Of a stretch of DNA of 42,389 bases, positions 24,154 through 33,009 are shown piece by piece. The notes beneath the pieces are model-generated. The model did no database searches, was not told the origin of the DNA, and saw nothing but the letters and a program-made list of their open reading frames with translations. Each line of letters begins with the position of its first letter. The first letter of the stretch is position 1. A program made the translations under genes and the position numbers. Source of the stretch: Acidimicrobiia bacterium (GTDB taxonomy: Bacteria; Actinomycetota; Acidimicrobiia; Acidimicrobiales; Poriferisodalaceae); assembly GCA_022824805.1 (NCBI GenBank), contig JAJDZE010000075.1:1-42389 (forward strand), in the 5' to 3' direction.

Positions 24154-25917
24154 TTGGCGCAGACCGGCGAATCACTCCAGTTCACTGTCGACGGCCGCAC
24201 CGTCGAAGTTCCCGATGACGGCGACACGTTGCTCGGCGTGCTGCGCGACCGCCTCGGCATCGAGGCAGTCCTCGACGGCTGCAGCCCGCAGGGCCAATGC
24301 GGTTGCTGCACCGTGCTCGTCGACGATGCGCCCCGAGTGGCCTGCGTCACCCCAGCACGCCGGGTAGCCGGCCGGAACGTCACCACTGCCGCCGGCTCGA
24401 GCCCCGACGAGCAGCAGCGATGGTCCGACGCGTTCCTCGCCTGCGGCGCAACCCAGTGCGGCTTCTGCACCCCCGGCATCGTGTGTCGGTTCGTAGGCCA
24501 CGAACGCCGCGGCGCCGACTTGTCAGACCGCACCACGGTCGACAAGGCACTGGCCGCACACCTCTGCCGCTGCACCGGCTGGCAAACCATCCGCGAAGCC
24601 GCCGCGCACGCCACCGCCCCGCCGCCGCCCGTGCGCGATGCCGCTACCCCCGTCGCCGCACCCCGGTCTGCGGAAGCGACCGAGCGCGATGCCGTTGCCG
24701 CCGCCAGCCCCCCCGCCGCACCCTGGTCTGCGGACGCCACCGAGCGCGATCCTGTAGCCGCCGCCAGCCCCGTCGCCGCAGCGCCCTCTGCGGATGCGAC
24801 CGATCGCGAACCCGAAGCAGCAGCCCGCCGCGCGTCGATCGAAACCGGCGGCCCCCAGCGATCAGTTCCGGCCAGTGTCCTCGGCAGGTTCGATTTCGGT
24901 GCCGACGGCGCACCCCCAAGCACGCTCACCGCCATCGCCGGTCCAGACGGCAACTGGCACACAGCCGGAAGCCTCACCGAAGCCCGCCGCCAAGCCGGCA
25001 AAGTCCAAGGCCGCCGAACCACCCTCGAACCCACCCCGCCCATCCAGATCCCCGAGCCCCCGCCCGGCACCCAATGGGCCGTCCAGCTCGCCACCTGCTG
25101 GACAGAACCCGCCTACCTCGAGACCGACGCCGCCTGGTGCACCCCCGGCGGCAATCCCTCCGATCCCCTAGCCAACGGAGGAGCCTTCGGCGCCAAAACC
25201 ACATCACCAGTCCAAGACGAAGCAAGACAACTCGCTGCCAACCTCAACCAACCAGTCCGCGTCCTCTGGTCAAGAGAAGACACCGTCCGCCGCGGCCCCA
25301 AACGCCCACCCCTAGCAGCAGGCCTCAAGTCCAACGGCACCGGCACAGTCCACATAGCCCGCACTCCCGGTGCCACAGAAGCACTGCAAGCAGTGCTCCC
25401 GCACGCCGACATAGTCGAAGTCGACCCACCAGGCCCACCAACGTCAATGGACATCCGCGCGGCAGTCTGGGCCGAAGCCCAAATGCTCGCCGCAGCCCTG
25501 AACCGGCTCCAAGCCGGCGAATCACTCGAAGCCCCCGGCAACACCGCCACAGCCGAAGTCACATCGCCCGAAGGCGCCACCGCACGAGCCACCGTCACCC
25601 CCGCGGGCATCGACGTGCACATCGACGCAGGCGACCCCCTCGACGAAATCACCCTGCGCAGCTACGTCATAGGAGCCACCCACATGGCCTGGAGCTGGGT
25701 CACCTCAGAGTCGCTCACAGTCGACGCCAACGGCGAAATCCAAGACCTGACGATCCGAAGCTTCGGAATAGCCCGCTCCGCCGACACCCCCCAGATCGAG
25801 GTCACCATCGAACCCTCGACGCAACCATCAGTCCCCGCCGGAGCAGCGGTCTTCGCAGCAGTAGCCGCCGCCACCTGGCTCAGCCGCAGCGCACCCGCTC
25901 AACTCCCCACCAGCTGA
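24154..25917 (+). CDS. fused 2Fe-2S / reduced xanthine-dehydrogenase-like protein
   Basis: 587 residues from a TTG (CTG at 24100 is also possible). Residues 8-150 are the small Fe-S subunit of the xanthine dehydrogenase family. The plant-type 2Fe-2S motif is Cys43, Cys49, Cys52, Cys64, with one residue more than usual between the first two. The second motif is Cys102-x2-Cys105 and Cys138-x-Cys140. Then comes a linker of three 20-residue repeats (about 166-225). The last ~340 residues have NGGAFGAKT and LNQPVRVLWSREDT, which recall the molybdopterin subunit (GGGFGxK, RPVRWxxtRxE), but the part is far shorter than a complete subunit (about 750). Whether it binds molybdenum cofactor is unclear. 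Confidence 0.75.
   Translation: MAQTGESLQFTVDGRTVEVPDDGDTLLGVLRDRLGIEAVLDGCSPQGQCGCCTVLVDDAPRVACVTPARRVAGRNVTTAAGSSPDEQQRWSDAFLACGATQCGFCTPGIVCRFVGHERRGADLSDRTTVDKALAAHLCRCTGWQTIREAAAHATAPPPPVRDAATPVAAPRSAEATERDAVAAASPPAAPWSADATERDPVAAASPVAAAPSADATDREPEAAARRASIETGGPQRSVPASVLGRFDFGADGAPPSTLTAIAGPDGNWHTAGSLTEARRQAGKVQGRRTTLEPTPPIQIPEPPPGTQWAVQLATCWTEPAYLETDAAWCTPGGNPSDPLANGGAFGAKTTSPVQDEARQLAANLNQPVRVLWSREDTVRRGPKRPPLAAGLKSNGTGTVHIARTPGATEALQAVLPHADIVEVDPPGPPTSMDIRAAVWAEAQMLAAALNRLQAGESLEAPGNTATAEVTSPEGATARATVTPAGIDVHIDAGDPLDEITLRSYVIGATHMAWSWVTSESLTVDANGEIQDLTIRSFGIARSADTPQIEVTIEPSTQPSVPAGAAVFAAVAAATWLSRSAPAQLPTS
24649..24828 (+). repeat. three 60-bp in-frame repeats in the linker of the fused protein
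   Basis: Three consecutive 60-base units encode 20-residue repeats of the type PVAAPRSAEATERDAVAAAS. They differ at several codons, so they are not a very recent duplication. Confidence 0.85.
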
Positions 25918-25943
25918 CGGTCCGTAAGTCGCACAGCCATCGA

Positions 25944-26059
25944 GGGGGCGATGGGGCAGGTTCGCCCGCGCGCAGTTATGAAGCGCCCCAAGCACGCCCA
26001 ACAAGTGCACGAAGCGCTTCATCTGTTTGAAGCACGGGTGAGCCTGCCCCATCGCCCCC
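25944..26059. repeat. long palindrome, copy 2
   Basis: Outer arms 25944-25960 and 26043-26059 form a perfect 17-bp inverted repeat (GGGGGCGATGGGGCAGG). Inner arms ATGAAGCGC (25978-25986) and GCGCTTCAT (26014-26022) also pair. Spacing from outer to inner left arm is 34 bases, as in the copy at 8129. The inner-arm sequences differ between copies, but both still pair. Confidence 0.85.
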
Positions 26060-26125
26060 CGGGCCGACAAGTGCCACACCGCGCCCACGGGCCAACACCG
26101 CGCACTGCGCTAGCGTCACCCACCG

Positions 26126-26581
26126 ATGGCCGAACCAGCACAAGACAAGCTCCGCCGCCTAGTAGCCGCAGAAAACGGCCTGTGCAGCTTCGTCTGCCTA
26201 GACAGCAGCGGAAGCCCACACGTATCCATCATCAACGCCGGCGTGATGAACAACCCCGCAACAGGCGAGACCAGCGTGGCCTGCGTCGTGCGCGCCAACG
26301 CCCGCAAGGCCCGCCTGCTGCGCAGCGACCCCCGCGCCGCAGTCGCCTTCCGCCACCGGTGGGACTGGGTGGCCGTCCACGGCACGGCACAGCTCATCGG
26401 CCTCGACGACCCGGCCGAGGGCGTCACCGACATTCCCGAGCTGCTGCGCGAGGTGTTCCGCTCGGCCGGCGGCGCCCACGAGGACTGGGACGAGTACGAC
26501 CGGGTGATGGCCAAGGAGCGCCGCTTGGCCATCTTCGTCACCCTCGACCACATCACCTCCAACACCGGCACCATTTCCTAG
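26126..26581 (+). CDS. PPOX-class (pyridoxamine-oxidase-fold) flavin/F420-dependent protein
   Basis: 151 residues with a split-barrel fold: LVAAENGLCSFVCLDSSGSPHVSIINAGVM at the start, then RKARLLRSDPRAAVAFRHRWDWVAVHGTAQLIG, the wording typical of actinobacterial PPOX proteins that bind FMN or F420. Such proteins reduce diverse substrates; the substrate here is unknown. A RidA-family gene follows by 32 bases on the same strand and is likely in the same transcript. Confidence 0.85.
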   Translation: MAEPAQDKLRRLVAAENGLCSFVCLDSSGSPHVSIINAGVMNNPATGETSVACVVRANARKARLLRSDPRAAVAFRHRWDWVAVHGTAQLIGLDDPAEGVTDIPELLREVFRSAGGAHEDWDEYDRVMAKERRLAIFVTLDHITSNTGTIS

Positions 26582-26613
26582 ACAACACAGGCTGACAGAA
26601 CAGGGGCACTTCC

Positions 26614-26961
26614 ATGGCAGCACCCGTCGCTCACTACTCGAAGTGGTACCGAGCCGGTGACTTCGTGTTCGTCTCCGGCCAGATCGGCCTGGCAGACGGC
26701 GCGCTCGTCGAAGGCGTGGAGGCCCAGGCCCGCGCCGTGCTCGCGAACGTCGTCGAGGCCCTCGAAGAAGCCGGCGGCACCCTCAACGACGTGGTCAAGT
26801 GCCTCGTGTTCATGACCGACATCGGCAACTTCTCGCTCATCAACTCGATCTACGCGGAAGCGTTTGGCGACCACCGCCCGGCCAGAAGCGCCATCGGCGT
26901 GGCCGCTCTCCCCTTGGGCGCCGAAGTAGAGATCGAAGCCATCGCCCACCTCCCCGAATAG
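26614..26961 (+). CDS. RidA-family protein (enamine/imine deaminase type)
   Basis: 115 residues with the YjgF/RidA fold: AGDFVFVSGQIGLADG near the N-terminus, the VKCLVFMTDIGNF strand, and the substrate-binding arginine in the PARSAIGVAALPLGAEVEIEAIA segment. RidA hydrolyses reactive enamines made by PLP enzymes. The ATG has an AGGGGC-like upstream sequence. No particular partner enzyme is adjacent, so a general protective role is most likely. Confidence 0.92.
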   Translation: MAAPVAHYSKWYRAGDFVFVSGQIGLADGALVEGVEAQARAVLANVVEALEEAGGTLNDVVKCLVFMTDIGNFSLINSIYAEAFGDHRPARSAIGVAALPLGAEVEIEAIAHLPE

Positions 26962-26997
26962 TCACGCCGCACACTGCGCATCAGTACGCTGCGATCC

Positions 26998-27153
26998 ATG
27001 GTCGGCGCCATAGTCATCGTGGCAGTGCTCCTGCTGAGCCCGTTCATCATCACGATCTCCCTGGCAGCAGTAGCAGCAGCCCTCGGCAAGCTCCTCACCG
27101 ACGACGCGGAGCAGCGCCACGAAGGCAGCTCCCTCATCCAGACCAACGTCTGA
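26998..27153 (+). CDS. small single-span membrane protein
   Basis: 51 residues: MVGAIVIVAVLLLSPFIITISLAAVAAALG forms one strongly hydrophobic span (residues 2-29), followed by a charged tail (DDAEQRHEGSSLIQTNV). It starts 37 bases after the RidA gene on the same strand and ends 24 bases before the convergent GlnR-like gene. Codon third positions are GC-rich, as in neighbours. No family recognised; it could be a regulator or subunit of a membrane complex. Confidence 0.6.
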   Translation: MVGAIVIVAVLLLSPFIITISLAAVAAALGKLLTDDAEQRHEGSSLIQTNV

Positions 27154-27177
27154 CGCCCACCCCCGGACGCAGCGCGC

Positions 27178-27897
27178 CTAGCGCCAGCGGTAGGTCCCCA
27201 GCCGGTATCCCACAGACCGCACCGTCTGGATCAGATCCGCGTTCTCCTCGCCCAGCTTCGCCCGCAAACGCCGCACATGAACGTCCACGGTCCGCGCCCC
27301 CCCGTAGTACTCGTACCCCCACACCTGGTTCAGCAGCGCCTCACGGGTGAACACCCGCCCCGGCTGTGACGCCAGGAAGCGCAGCAGCTCGTACTCCATG
27401 TAGGTGAGGTCGAGCGGGCGCTCGTCCACCACCGCCTCGTAGGTGTCGAGGTTGATGCGCAGCGGCCCGTAGGTGATGATCTCGCTCGACCCGCCGCTCG
27501 ATGCGGCGGCCAGGTGCGCCAGGCGGGCTTCGAGTTCGCGCGGGTGGAACGGGTCGAGGCAGAAATCGTCGAACAGCTCGTCGCGCATGGTCAGCTCGTC
27601 GAGCGCATTGCCGCGCACCAGCACCAGTACACCCAGCGTGGCCGCGGCGTGCTCCCGCAGCGCACGCGCCACCGCCCAGGCCATGTCGGTGCCACCCGCG
27701 CCGCCGGCGCCCCCGCTGTTCACGCCAGAGCTGTTCGGGTCGCCGCCGCCCAGCCGGATGATCGCTCCGGCCCAGCCCTCGGGCGGCGCGCCCGCCGTCA
27801 CGTCGGCCGTGGTGGCCACCGGCTTGTGGGCGTAGCCGCCGAGGTCCAGGAACTGCGTCAGCTCGGTGCTGACAGCGGCGGGATGAACGGCGTACAT
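27178..27897 (-). CDS. GlnR-like OmpR-family transcription regulator
   Basis: 239 residues. The C-terminal winged-helix domain (about 140-235) matches GlnR/OmpR regulators very well: LDLTYMEYELLRFLASQPGRVFTREALLNQVWGYEYYGGARTVDVHVRRLRAKLG. The N-terminal half is not a normal receiver: it has Gly/Ala-rich segments (SGGAGGAGG) and no evident phospho-acceptor Asp. GlnR of actinobacteria is likewise an atypical, probably non-phosphorylated receiver that controls nitrogen genes. The next gene upstream on the same strand is a GSI glutamine synthetase, which supports a nitrogen role. The name GlnR is an inference. Confidence 0.8.
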   Translation of the reverse strand: MYAVHPAAVSTELTQFLDLGGYAHKPVATTADVTAGAPPEGWAGAIIRLGGGDPNSSGVNSGGAGGAGGTDMAWAVARALREHAAATLGVLVLVRGNALDELTMRDELFDDFCLDPFHPRELEARLAHLAAASSGGSSEIITYGPLRINLDTYEAVVDERPLDLTYMEYELLRFLASQPGRVFTREALLNQVWGYEYYGGARTVDVHVRRLRAKLGEENADLIQTVRSVGYRLGTYRWR

Positions 27898-27907
27898 GAG
27901 TTCAACT

Positions 27908-29284
27908 TCACACGGCAGCGAAATAGTTGTCCAGTTCGAATTGGGTCACTTGCGTCTGGTACGACGACCATTCTCGCCGCTTGTTGCGCAGGAACCATCG
28001 GAACAGGTGCTGCCCGAGCGTTTCCGCCACCAGCGCGCTGCCCTCCATCTCGTCGAGTGCCTCATCCAGCGAGGCCGGCAGATGATGCCCGTAGGCCGGT
28101 CCGCCGTGGTCGCTGTAGCCGGTGATCGACGGGGGAGTCTCGGGCGGCAGCTCATAGCCCTCTTCGATGCCCTTCAACCCCGCCGCCAGGATGACGGCGA
28201 ATGCCAGGTACGGGTTGCAGGCGGGGTCGGGCGCCCGGTACTCCACCCGCGTCGCCTCGGTGCCCTCGTTGCGCGTCGGCGGCACCCGGATGAGGGCTGC
28301 ACGGTTGCTGCGGGCCCACGAGATCGCCACCGGCGCCTCGTACCCTGCGATCAGCCGCTTGTAGCTGTTGACGAGCTGGTTGGTGACGGCGGTGATCTCG
28401 CGGGCGTGGCTGAGCAGCCCAGCCACGAAGCCCCGTGCCACGTCGGACAGCCCGTCGGCCGAGTCGGCGTCGCTGAACGCGTTGCGCCCGTCTGCGAACA
28501 GCGACATGTGGGTGTGCATCCCAGAGCCCTGCACTCCGGCCAGCGGCTTGGGCATGAAGGTGGCATGCACGCCGTGCTCGAAGGCGATTTCGCGCACCAG
28601 CAGCCGGAACGTCATCACGCTGTCGGCCATGGTGAGTGCATCGGCGTAGCGCAGGTCGATCTCATGCTGCGACGGAGCGTCCTCGTGGAACGAGTACTCG
28701 ACCGGGATGCCCATGGTCTCCAGCGCGCTGAGCGTGCGGTGCCGGATATCGGTTGCGATGTCGGCGGTGGTCAGGTCGAAGTAGCTGCCGGCGTCGAGCG
28801 GCACTGGCCGCCCGTCCACCCGGTCGGGCTCGAACAGGAAGTACTCCATCTCGGGCGCGACGTAGAACGTGTAGCCGGCAGCGCGCGCCCGGTCCATCAC
28901 CCGCCGCAGCACACCTCTGGGGTCGCCGTCGAAGGGGGTGCCGTCGGCGCCGGTGATGTCGCAGAACATGCGGGCGGAGACGTCATCGCTGCCGCTGCCG
29001 TTGCCGTTGCGAGCCGGCATGAGCTCGAACGTCTCGGGGTCGGGCAGGGCCACCATGTCGGCCTCGGCGATGCGGCTGAAGCCCTCGATGGACGAGCCGT
29101 CGAACACCATGCCCTGGCAGAACGCAGCCTCCAGCTCCGCAGGCGAGATGGCGAACGACTTGAGCTGCCCCGCCACGTCGGTGAACCACAGGCGGACCAG
29201 CCGCACGCGACGCTCGGTGACGCGGCGCAGCACGTAGTCCTGGGGTCGTTCCCGCTCGGGGATCGTCGGGCTTGGGATCGTCAC
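27908..29284 (-). CDS. glnA: type I glutamine synthetase
   Basis: 458 residues from a GTG with a strong AAGGGAAGG ribosome binding site about 6 bases upstream. The frame opens 81 bases earlier, without a better site. It makes glutamine from glutamate and ammonia. Blocks are MVFDGSSIEGF, PEMEYFLFEP, GSGMHTHMSLF, the ammonium-site region YKRLIAGYEAPVAISWARSNRAALIRVP and ATRVEYRAPDPACNPYLAFAVILAAGLKGIEEG. The usual adenylylation loop (NLYDLPPEE) is not recognisable: the stretch reads YELPPETPPSITGYSDH. This places it with the GSI-alpha or GlnA-like paralogues. The main housekeeping glnA may lie elsewhere. Confidence 0.92.
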   Translation of the reverse strand: MTIPSPTIPERERPQDYVLRRVTERRVRLVRLWFTDVAGQLKSFAISPAELEAAFCQGMVFDGSSIEGFSRIAEADMVALPDPETFELMPARNGNGSGSDDVSARMFCDITGADGTPFDGDPRGVLRRVMDRARAAGYTFYVAPEMEYFLFEPDRVDGRPVPLDAGSYFDLTTADIATDIRHRTLSALETMGIPVEYSFHEDAPSQHEIDLRYADALTMADSVMTFRLLVREIAFEHGVHATFMPKPLAGVQGSGMHTHMSLFADGRNAFSDADSADGLSDVARGFVAGLLSHAREITAVTNQLVNSYKRLIAGYEAPVAISWARSNRAALIRVPPTRNEGTEATRVEYRAPDPACNPYLAFAVILAAGLKGIEEGYELPPETPPSITGYSDHGGPAYGHHLPASLDEALDEMEGSALVAETLGQHLFRWFLRNKRREWSSYQTQVTQFELDNYFAAV

Positions 29285-29621
29285 AGTGGCCTTCCCTTTC
29301 TGGTCGGACGCTGCCGGCTGGGCACTGGGGCTGGCTGCGCCCGCTGCGGGGCCTGTCCCCGCCACAGTGACCGAGCCAATGGCTGAGCCCCCATTGTCGG
29401 CGCTGCACCGGTGCCCGATCTAGGTCCCCGAGCGAGCTTCACGCGCTGTTCACAATTGGGCAATGGCCCGGAAACCCTGGGCGGTTTGTATCGTGCGCAC
29501 GGATGTTGGCGTCAGCCGCCGACCGGGCCAGCCGTGCGCGGGCCCGCAGGCCGCCCGGCTGGGCGATGCGGCTGACCCGATCCGCAGTTGACGTACATGC
29601 GAATCAGCGAAGGAGCATGCA
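29285..29621. promoter_or_regulatory. divergent promoter region between GSI and GSII genes
   Basis: 337 bases between two glutamine synthetase genes that read away from each other. No gene is evident. A GlnR-type binding site would be expected, and fragments such as GTTCAC and GAAAC (about 29447-29474) are present, but they do not make a convincing full site by eye. The GSII gene has a good AAGGAG ribosome binding site at about 29610. Confidence 0.55.
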
Positions 29622-30635
29622 GTGACCTACCGGGCCGAGTACATCTGGACTGACGGCACAGAGCCCACGGCCGAGGTTCGTTCCAAGACGAAGATCCTCG
29701 CCGACGGCGACGAGCCGGGCATCTGGGGCTTCGACGGTTCGAGCACCAACCAGGCCGAGGGCAGCGACTCCGACGTCGTGCTGCAGCCGGTCTACTCCTG
29801 CCCTGATCCGCTGCGCGGCGGCAACGACATCATGGTGATGTGCGAGACCTTCCTGCCCGAGACGATGGCGCCGCACCCCACCAACATGCGGGCCAAGCTT
29901 CGGGCGATCCTCGACAAGTACGGCGATCAGGATTTCTGGTTCGGTCTCGAGCAGGAATACACCATGCTCGACCCGGTCACCAAGTGGCCCTCGGGTTTCC
30001 CGCCCAACGGCTTCCCCGGCCCCCAGGGGCCGTACTACTGCGGCGTGGGCGCACTGCGCATCCACGGCCGTGACGTCGTGGAGCAGCACACCACTTGGTG
30101 CATCGAGGCGGGCCTGAACATCTCGGGCACCAATGCCGAGGTGATGCCCGGCCAGTGGGAGTTCCAGATCGGCCCGTGCGATGCGCTGACCGTGGGCGAC
30201 GAGATCTGGCTGGCCCGCTATCTGCTGTACCGCGCCGGCGAGGATCACGAGATCGAGGTCAGCCTGGCCGCCAAGCCCATGCAGGGCGACTGGAACGGTG
30301 CGGGCATGCACACCAACGTGTCCACCGAGGCGATGCGCGAGAACTACGACGCCGTGGTGAAGGCTGCCGAGTCGCTGGGTGCGCCGGGCAAGCCCGAGCA
30401 GCACATCGCCGGCTACGGCTACGGCATCGAGCTGCGCCTCACCGGTGAGCATGAGACCCAGCGGTTTGACACCTTCAGCTACGGCGTGTCAGACCGCGGC
30501 GCCTCGGTGCGCATTCCCTGGCAGGTTGCCCAGGACGGCAAGGGCTACATCGAGGATCGCAGGCCGAACGCCAATGCCGATCCCTACGTGGTGACGGCCC
30601 TGCTCAGCCAGACGATCGGCGAAGCACTGGCATAA
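29622..30635 (+). CDS. glnII: type II (eukaryote-like) glutamine synthetase
   Basis: 337 residues from a GTG. The family is the shorter GSII form found in some actinobacteria and rhizobia. Signatures are GFDGSSTNQAEGSDSDVVLQPV near the N-terminus, FGLEQEYTM, the GVGALRIHGRDVVEQHTTWCIEAGLNISGTNAEVMPGQWEFQIGP region, and GDWNGAGMHTNVST. It is a second route of ammonia assimilation. In Streptomyces, glnII is activated by GlnR, and a GlnR-like gene lies in the same cluster. Confidence 0.96.
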   Translation: MTYRAEYIWTDGTEPTAEVRSKTKILADGDEPGIWGFDGSSTNQAEGSDSDVVLQPVYSCPDPLRGGNDIMVMCETFLPETMAPHPTNMRAKLRAILDKYGDQDFWFGLEQEYTMLDPVTKWPSGFPPNGFPGPQGPYYCGVGALRIHGRDVVEQHTTWCIEAGLNISGTNAEVMPGQWEFQIGPCDALTVGDEIWLARYLLYRAGEDHEIEVSLAAKPMQGDWNGAGMHTNVSTEAMRENYDAVVKAAESLGAPGKPEQHIAGYGYGIELRLTGEHETQRFDTFSYGVSDRGASVRIPWQVAQDGKGYIEDRRPNANADPYVVTALLSQTIGEALA

Positions 30636-30670
30636 CCTGCCGCCTGCCGCCTGCCGCCAGCCGCCTCTCG
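30636..30670. repeat. 7-bp tandem repeat
   Basis: The unit CCTGCCG is repeated three times exactly and twice imperfectly directly after the GSII stop codon. Confidence 0.9.
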
Positions 30671-30693
30671 CCGGCCGCGATGAGGCTGCGGGA

Positions 30694-32616
30694 CTAGCGG
30701 AAGAAGTTCGTGATCGGCATCCGCCGGTCCTTGCCGAAGCTCTTCGCTGTGATGCGAGGACCGGGCGGCGACTGACGCCGTTTGTACTCGGCGATGTCGA
30801 CCAGCCGCGTGATGCGGTGCACGAGCTCGGGGTCGGCGCTGATCTCTTCCAGCATTTCGGGCTGTTCCAGCATCTCGGCGGCGCTCAGGTCGCCTTCCAC
30901 GTAGGCCTCCACCAGCGGGTCCAGCAGCTCGTACGGCGGCAGGCTCTGGTCGTCGCGCTGGTCGGGCCGCAGCTCCGCTGAGGGCGGCTTGTCGATGCAG
31001 GCCTGCGGGATGCGCTGGCCGTCGCCCCGGCGGTTGCGCCAGCGGCACAGCTCGTACACGAGCAGCTTGGGCACGTCTCGGATGACGGCGTACGCCCCGG
31101 CGGTGTCGCCGTACAGCGTCGTGTAGCCCACGGATGTCTCGGTCTTGTTGCCGGTGGTGAGCACCAGCCAGCCGAACCGGTTCGACAGCGCCATGAGCAG
31201 CACGCCCCGGATACGACTCTGCAAGTTCTGGTCCGTGAGATCTGCGGCCGCAGTGTCACCCGTCGAGTCGTCGGCGTCAGGTGAGCCGGTGGCGCCTGCC
31301 CTCTCGTCGATCAACCCCATGCCGGCAACACCCGCGCCGGCATCGACAGCCTGGTCGAGCATGCCGGCCAGGGCCATGTGCGCCGGCTCGATGGGCACCG
31401 TGCGGAAGTCGATGCCGAGGTTCGCGGCGAGCTCGGCGGCGTCGGTGCGCGACCCCTCGCTGGAGTAGCGCGACGGCATCGACACGCCATGCACATGTTC
31501 GGGTCCGAGCGCGTCGGCGGCGATGGCGGCCACCGCACTCGAGTCGATGCCGCCCGAAAGCCCCACCGCCACATCGGTGAAGCCGTTCTTGCGCACATAG
31601 TCACGAGTCGCCACCACCAGCGCCTGCCACACCTCCTCCAGCGGACCCAGCATCGGCGTCAGCACGCTGCACGCCGCGCCGCCGCCGTCCGACCGGTCAC
31701 TCCGCGGTGGGTCGCCTGTGCTTGACGGCGCTGTGGCCGTGGTTGATCGTGTCGATCCCGCCGCTGTCGCCGAGCCCGCTGAGCCCTGCTGGGCTGCCAC
31801 ATCGCCACCGGGGATCGTGATCTCACACACAGCAACCTGCTCGGCGAACGCCGGCAGCCGGCAGATCACCTGCCCGGCGGCATCGGTCACGAACGAGCTG
31901 CCGTCGAAGACCAGCTCGTCCTGCCCGCCCACCTGGTTCACATAGACGACAGGCACTCCCAGCGCCGCGGCCCGCGTGCGAGCTACCGCCTCCCGGTCAG
32001 CCTGCTTGCCGCGCCGGTACGGCGACCCGTTGAGGTTCACGAGCAGATGCGCCCCCATCGCAACCTGCGCCAGCGCCGGGCTCGTGTCGGCCTCGCCCCC
32101 CACGATCGAGGGCAGCCCGCCGTCGTCAGCGGAGGCATCAGCAGTCCGAGGCGGCCCCCACAAGTCTTCGCAGATCGACACGCCCACCGTCACCGCATCG
32201 ACGGTCAGCAGCGGCCCGGCGTCGCTGCCCGGCACGAAGTAGCGCTGCTCGTCGAACACGGAATAGTTCGGCAGCAGATGCTTGCGATACACCCCGCGTA
32301 CCGCCCCGTCCCAGCACAGAGCAGCCGAGTTCCACAACCGAACCGGCCCGCCGGCGCCGCTGTCCTCAGGAAACCCCACCACCGCCGGCACCGACCCCGT
32401 GTGGGCAGCAATCTGCTCCAGCACCGCCGCAGCCCCCTCCACAAACGCAGGCTTCAGCAACAAGTCCTCAGGCGGGTACCCAGTAACGGTCAGCTCACTG
32501 AACACCACCACCTGCGCGCCCGCGCGCACAGCCTCGTCGTAGGCAGCCAAGACCATCGCGGCGTTCCCATCCAGATCGCCAAGACGAAGGTTGAGCTGAG
32601 CCAGCCCCACATGCAC
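30694..32616 (-). CDS. nadE: glutamine-hydrolysing NAD+ synthetase
   Basis: 640 residues from a GTG at 32616. The N-terminal amidase (nitrilase fold, about 1-260) has the Glu-Lys-Cys triad regions: ELTVTGYPPEDLLL, RKHLLPNYSVFDE and VSICEDLWG. The C-terminal synthetase has the PP-loop LSGGIDSSAVAAIAADALG. It turns deamido-NAD plus glutamine into NAD. Two low-complexity Gly/Ala/Ser/Thr/Asp linkers lie between domains. An upstream ATG at 32679 would add 21 Arg-rich residues and overlap a PIN-gene remnant. Its need for glutamine fits the nearby glutamine synthetases. Confidence 0.92.
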   Translation of the reverse strand: MHVGLAQLNLRLGDLDGNAAMVLAAYDEAVRAGAQVVVFSELTVTGYPPEDLLLKPAFVEGAAAVLEQIAAHTGSVPAVVGFPEDSGAGGPVRLWNSAALCWDGAVRGVYRKHLLPNYSVFDEQRYFVPGSDAGPLLTVDAVTVGVSICEDLWGPPRTADASADDGGLPSIVGGEADTSPALAQVAMGAHLLVNLNGSPYRRGKQADREAVARTRAAALGVPVVYVNQVGGQDELVFDGSSFVTDAAGQVICRLPAFAEQVAVCEITIPGGDVAAQQGSAGSATAAGSTRSTTATAPSSTGDPPRSDRSDGGGAACSVLTPMLGPLEEVWQALVVATRDYVRKNGFTDVAVGLSGGIDSSAVAAIAADALGPEHVHGVSMPSRYSSEGSRTDAAELAANLGIDFRTVPIEPAHMALAGMLDQAVDAGAGVAGMGLIDERAGATGSPDADDSTGDTAAADLTDQNLQSRIRGVLLMALSNRFGWLVLTTGNKTETSVGYTTLYGDTAGAYAVIRDVPKLLVYELCRWRNRRGDGQRIPQACIDKPPSAELRPDQRDDQSLPPYELLDPLVEAYVEGDLSAAEMLEQPEMLEEISADPELVHRITRLVDIAEYKRRQSPPGPRITAKSFGKDRRMPITNFFR

Positions 32617-32674
32617 CGCCACCAACAAGACCCTACGCAAACGCTCAGGCCTGCCCTCAGCCACCGTCAATCGG

Positions 32675-32896
32675 GGCATCGACGACGAGGAGGTGCTCTT
32701 GCGCCCGCTAACGCTGGCGGAATGCTTGGTGGTGCCTGCCCGGCTGGGGGTTCTGCAGGATGCGACGCAGCGGCTGCCCGACGCCGTCGTGCTCGACACC
32801 GCTCGGCACCATCAGGCACGCGCCATCGCCAACTTCGACGCCCGTCTCGAGGCCGCCGCGCACACCTACGGCCTCGATGTGCTCGGCCCGCCCTGA
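32675..32896 (+). pseudogene. PIN-domain toxin remnant with an internal deletion
   Basis: The frame reads GIDDEEVLLRPLTLAECLVVPARLGVL, then directly RLPDAVVLDTARHHQARAIANFDARLEAAAH..GLDVLGPP. The two parts match the middle and the C-terminal end of VapC-like PIN toxins (LTLAE, RLPDAVVLdtA, atfDdrLa), including the Glu and Asp metal ligands. But about 40 residues between them are missing, and the N-terminal part with the first Asp is absent: the frame runs into the nadE start instead. It is thus a broken toxin gene; no antitoxin gene is seen beside it. Confidence 0.7.
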
Positions 32897-33009
32897 TCTG
32901 CTGCGAACCTGTCTCGGGTCCGCCGAGCGAGCCTCGTCCTCAGCAACCGAGACCCGGCGGCGACGCGGCCGACCGTGACAGCGTTGCTTTGTTAGTTATT
33001 CGGCGACCC

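Noticed and set aside
29285-29621. A definite GlnR binding site
   Set aside because: Only scattered half-site-like pieces are visible; none has the spacing of the known GlnR consensus.
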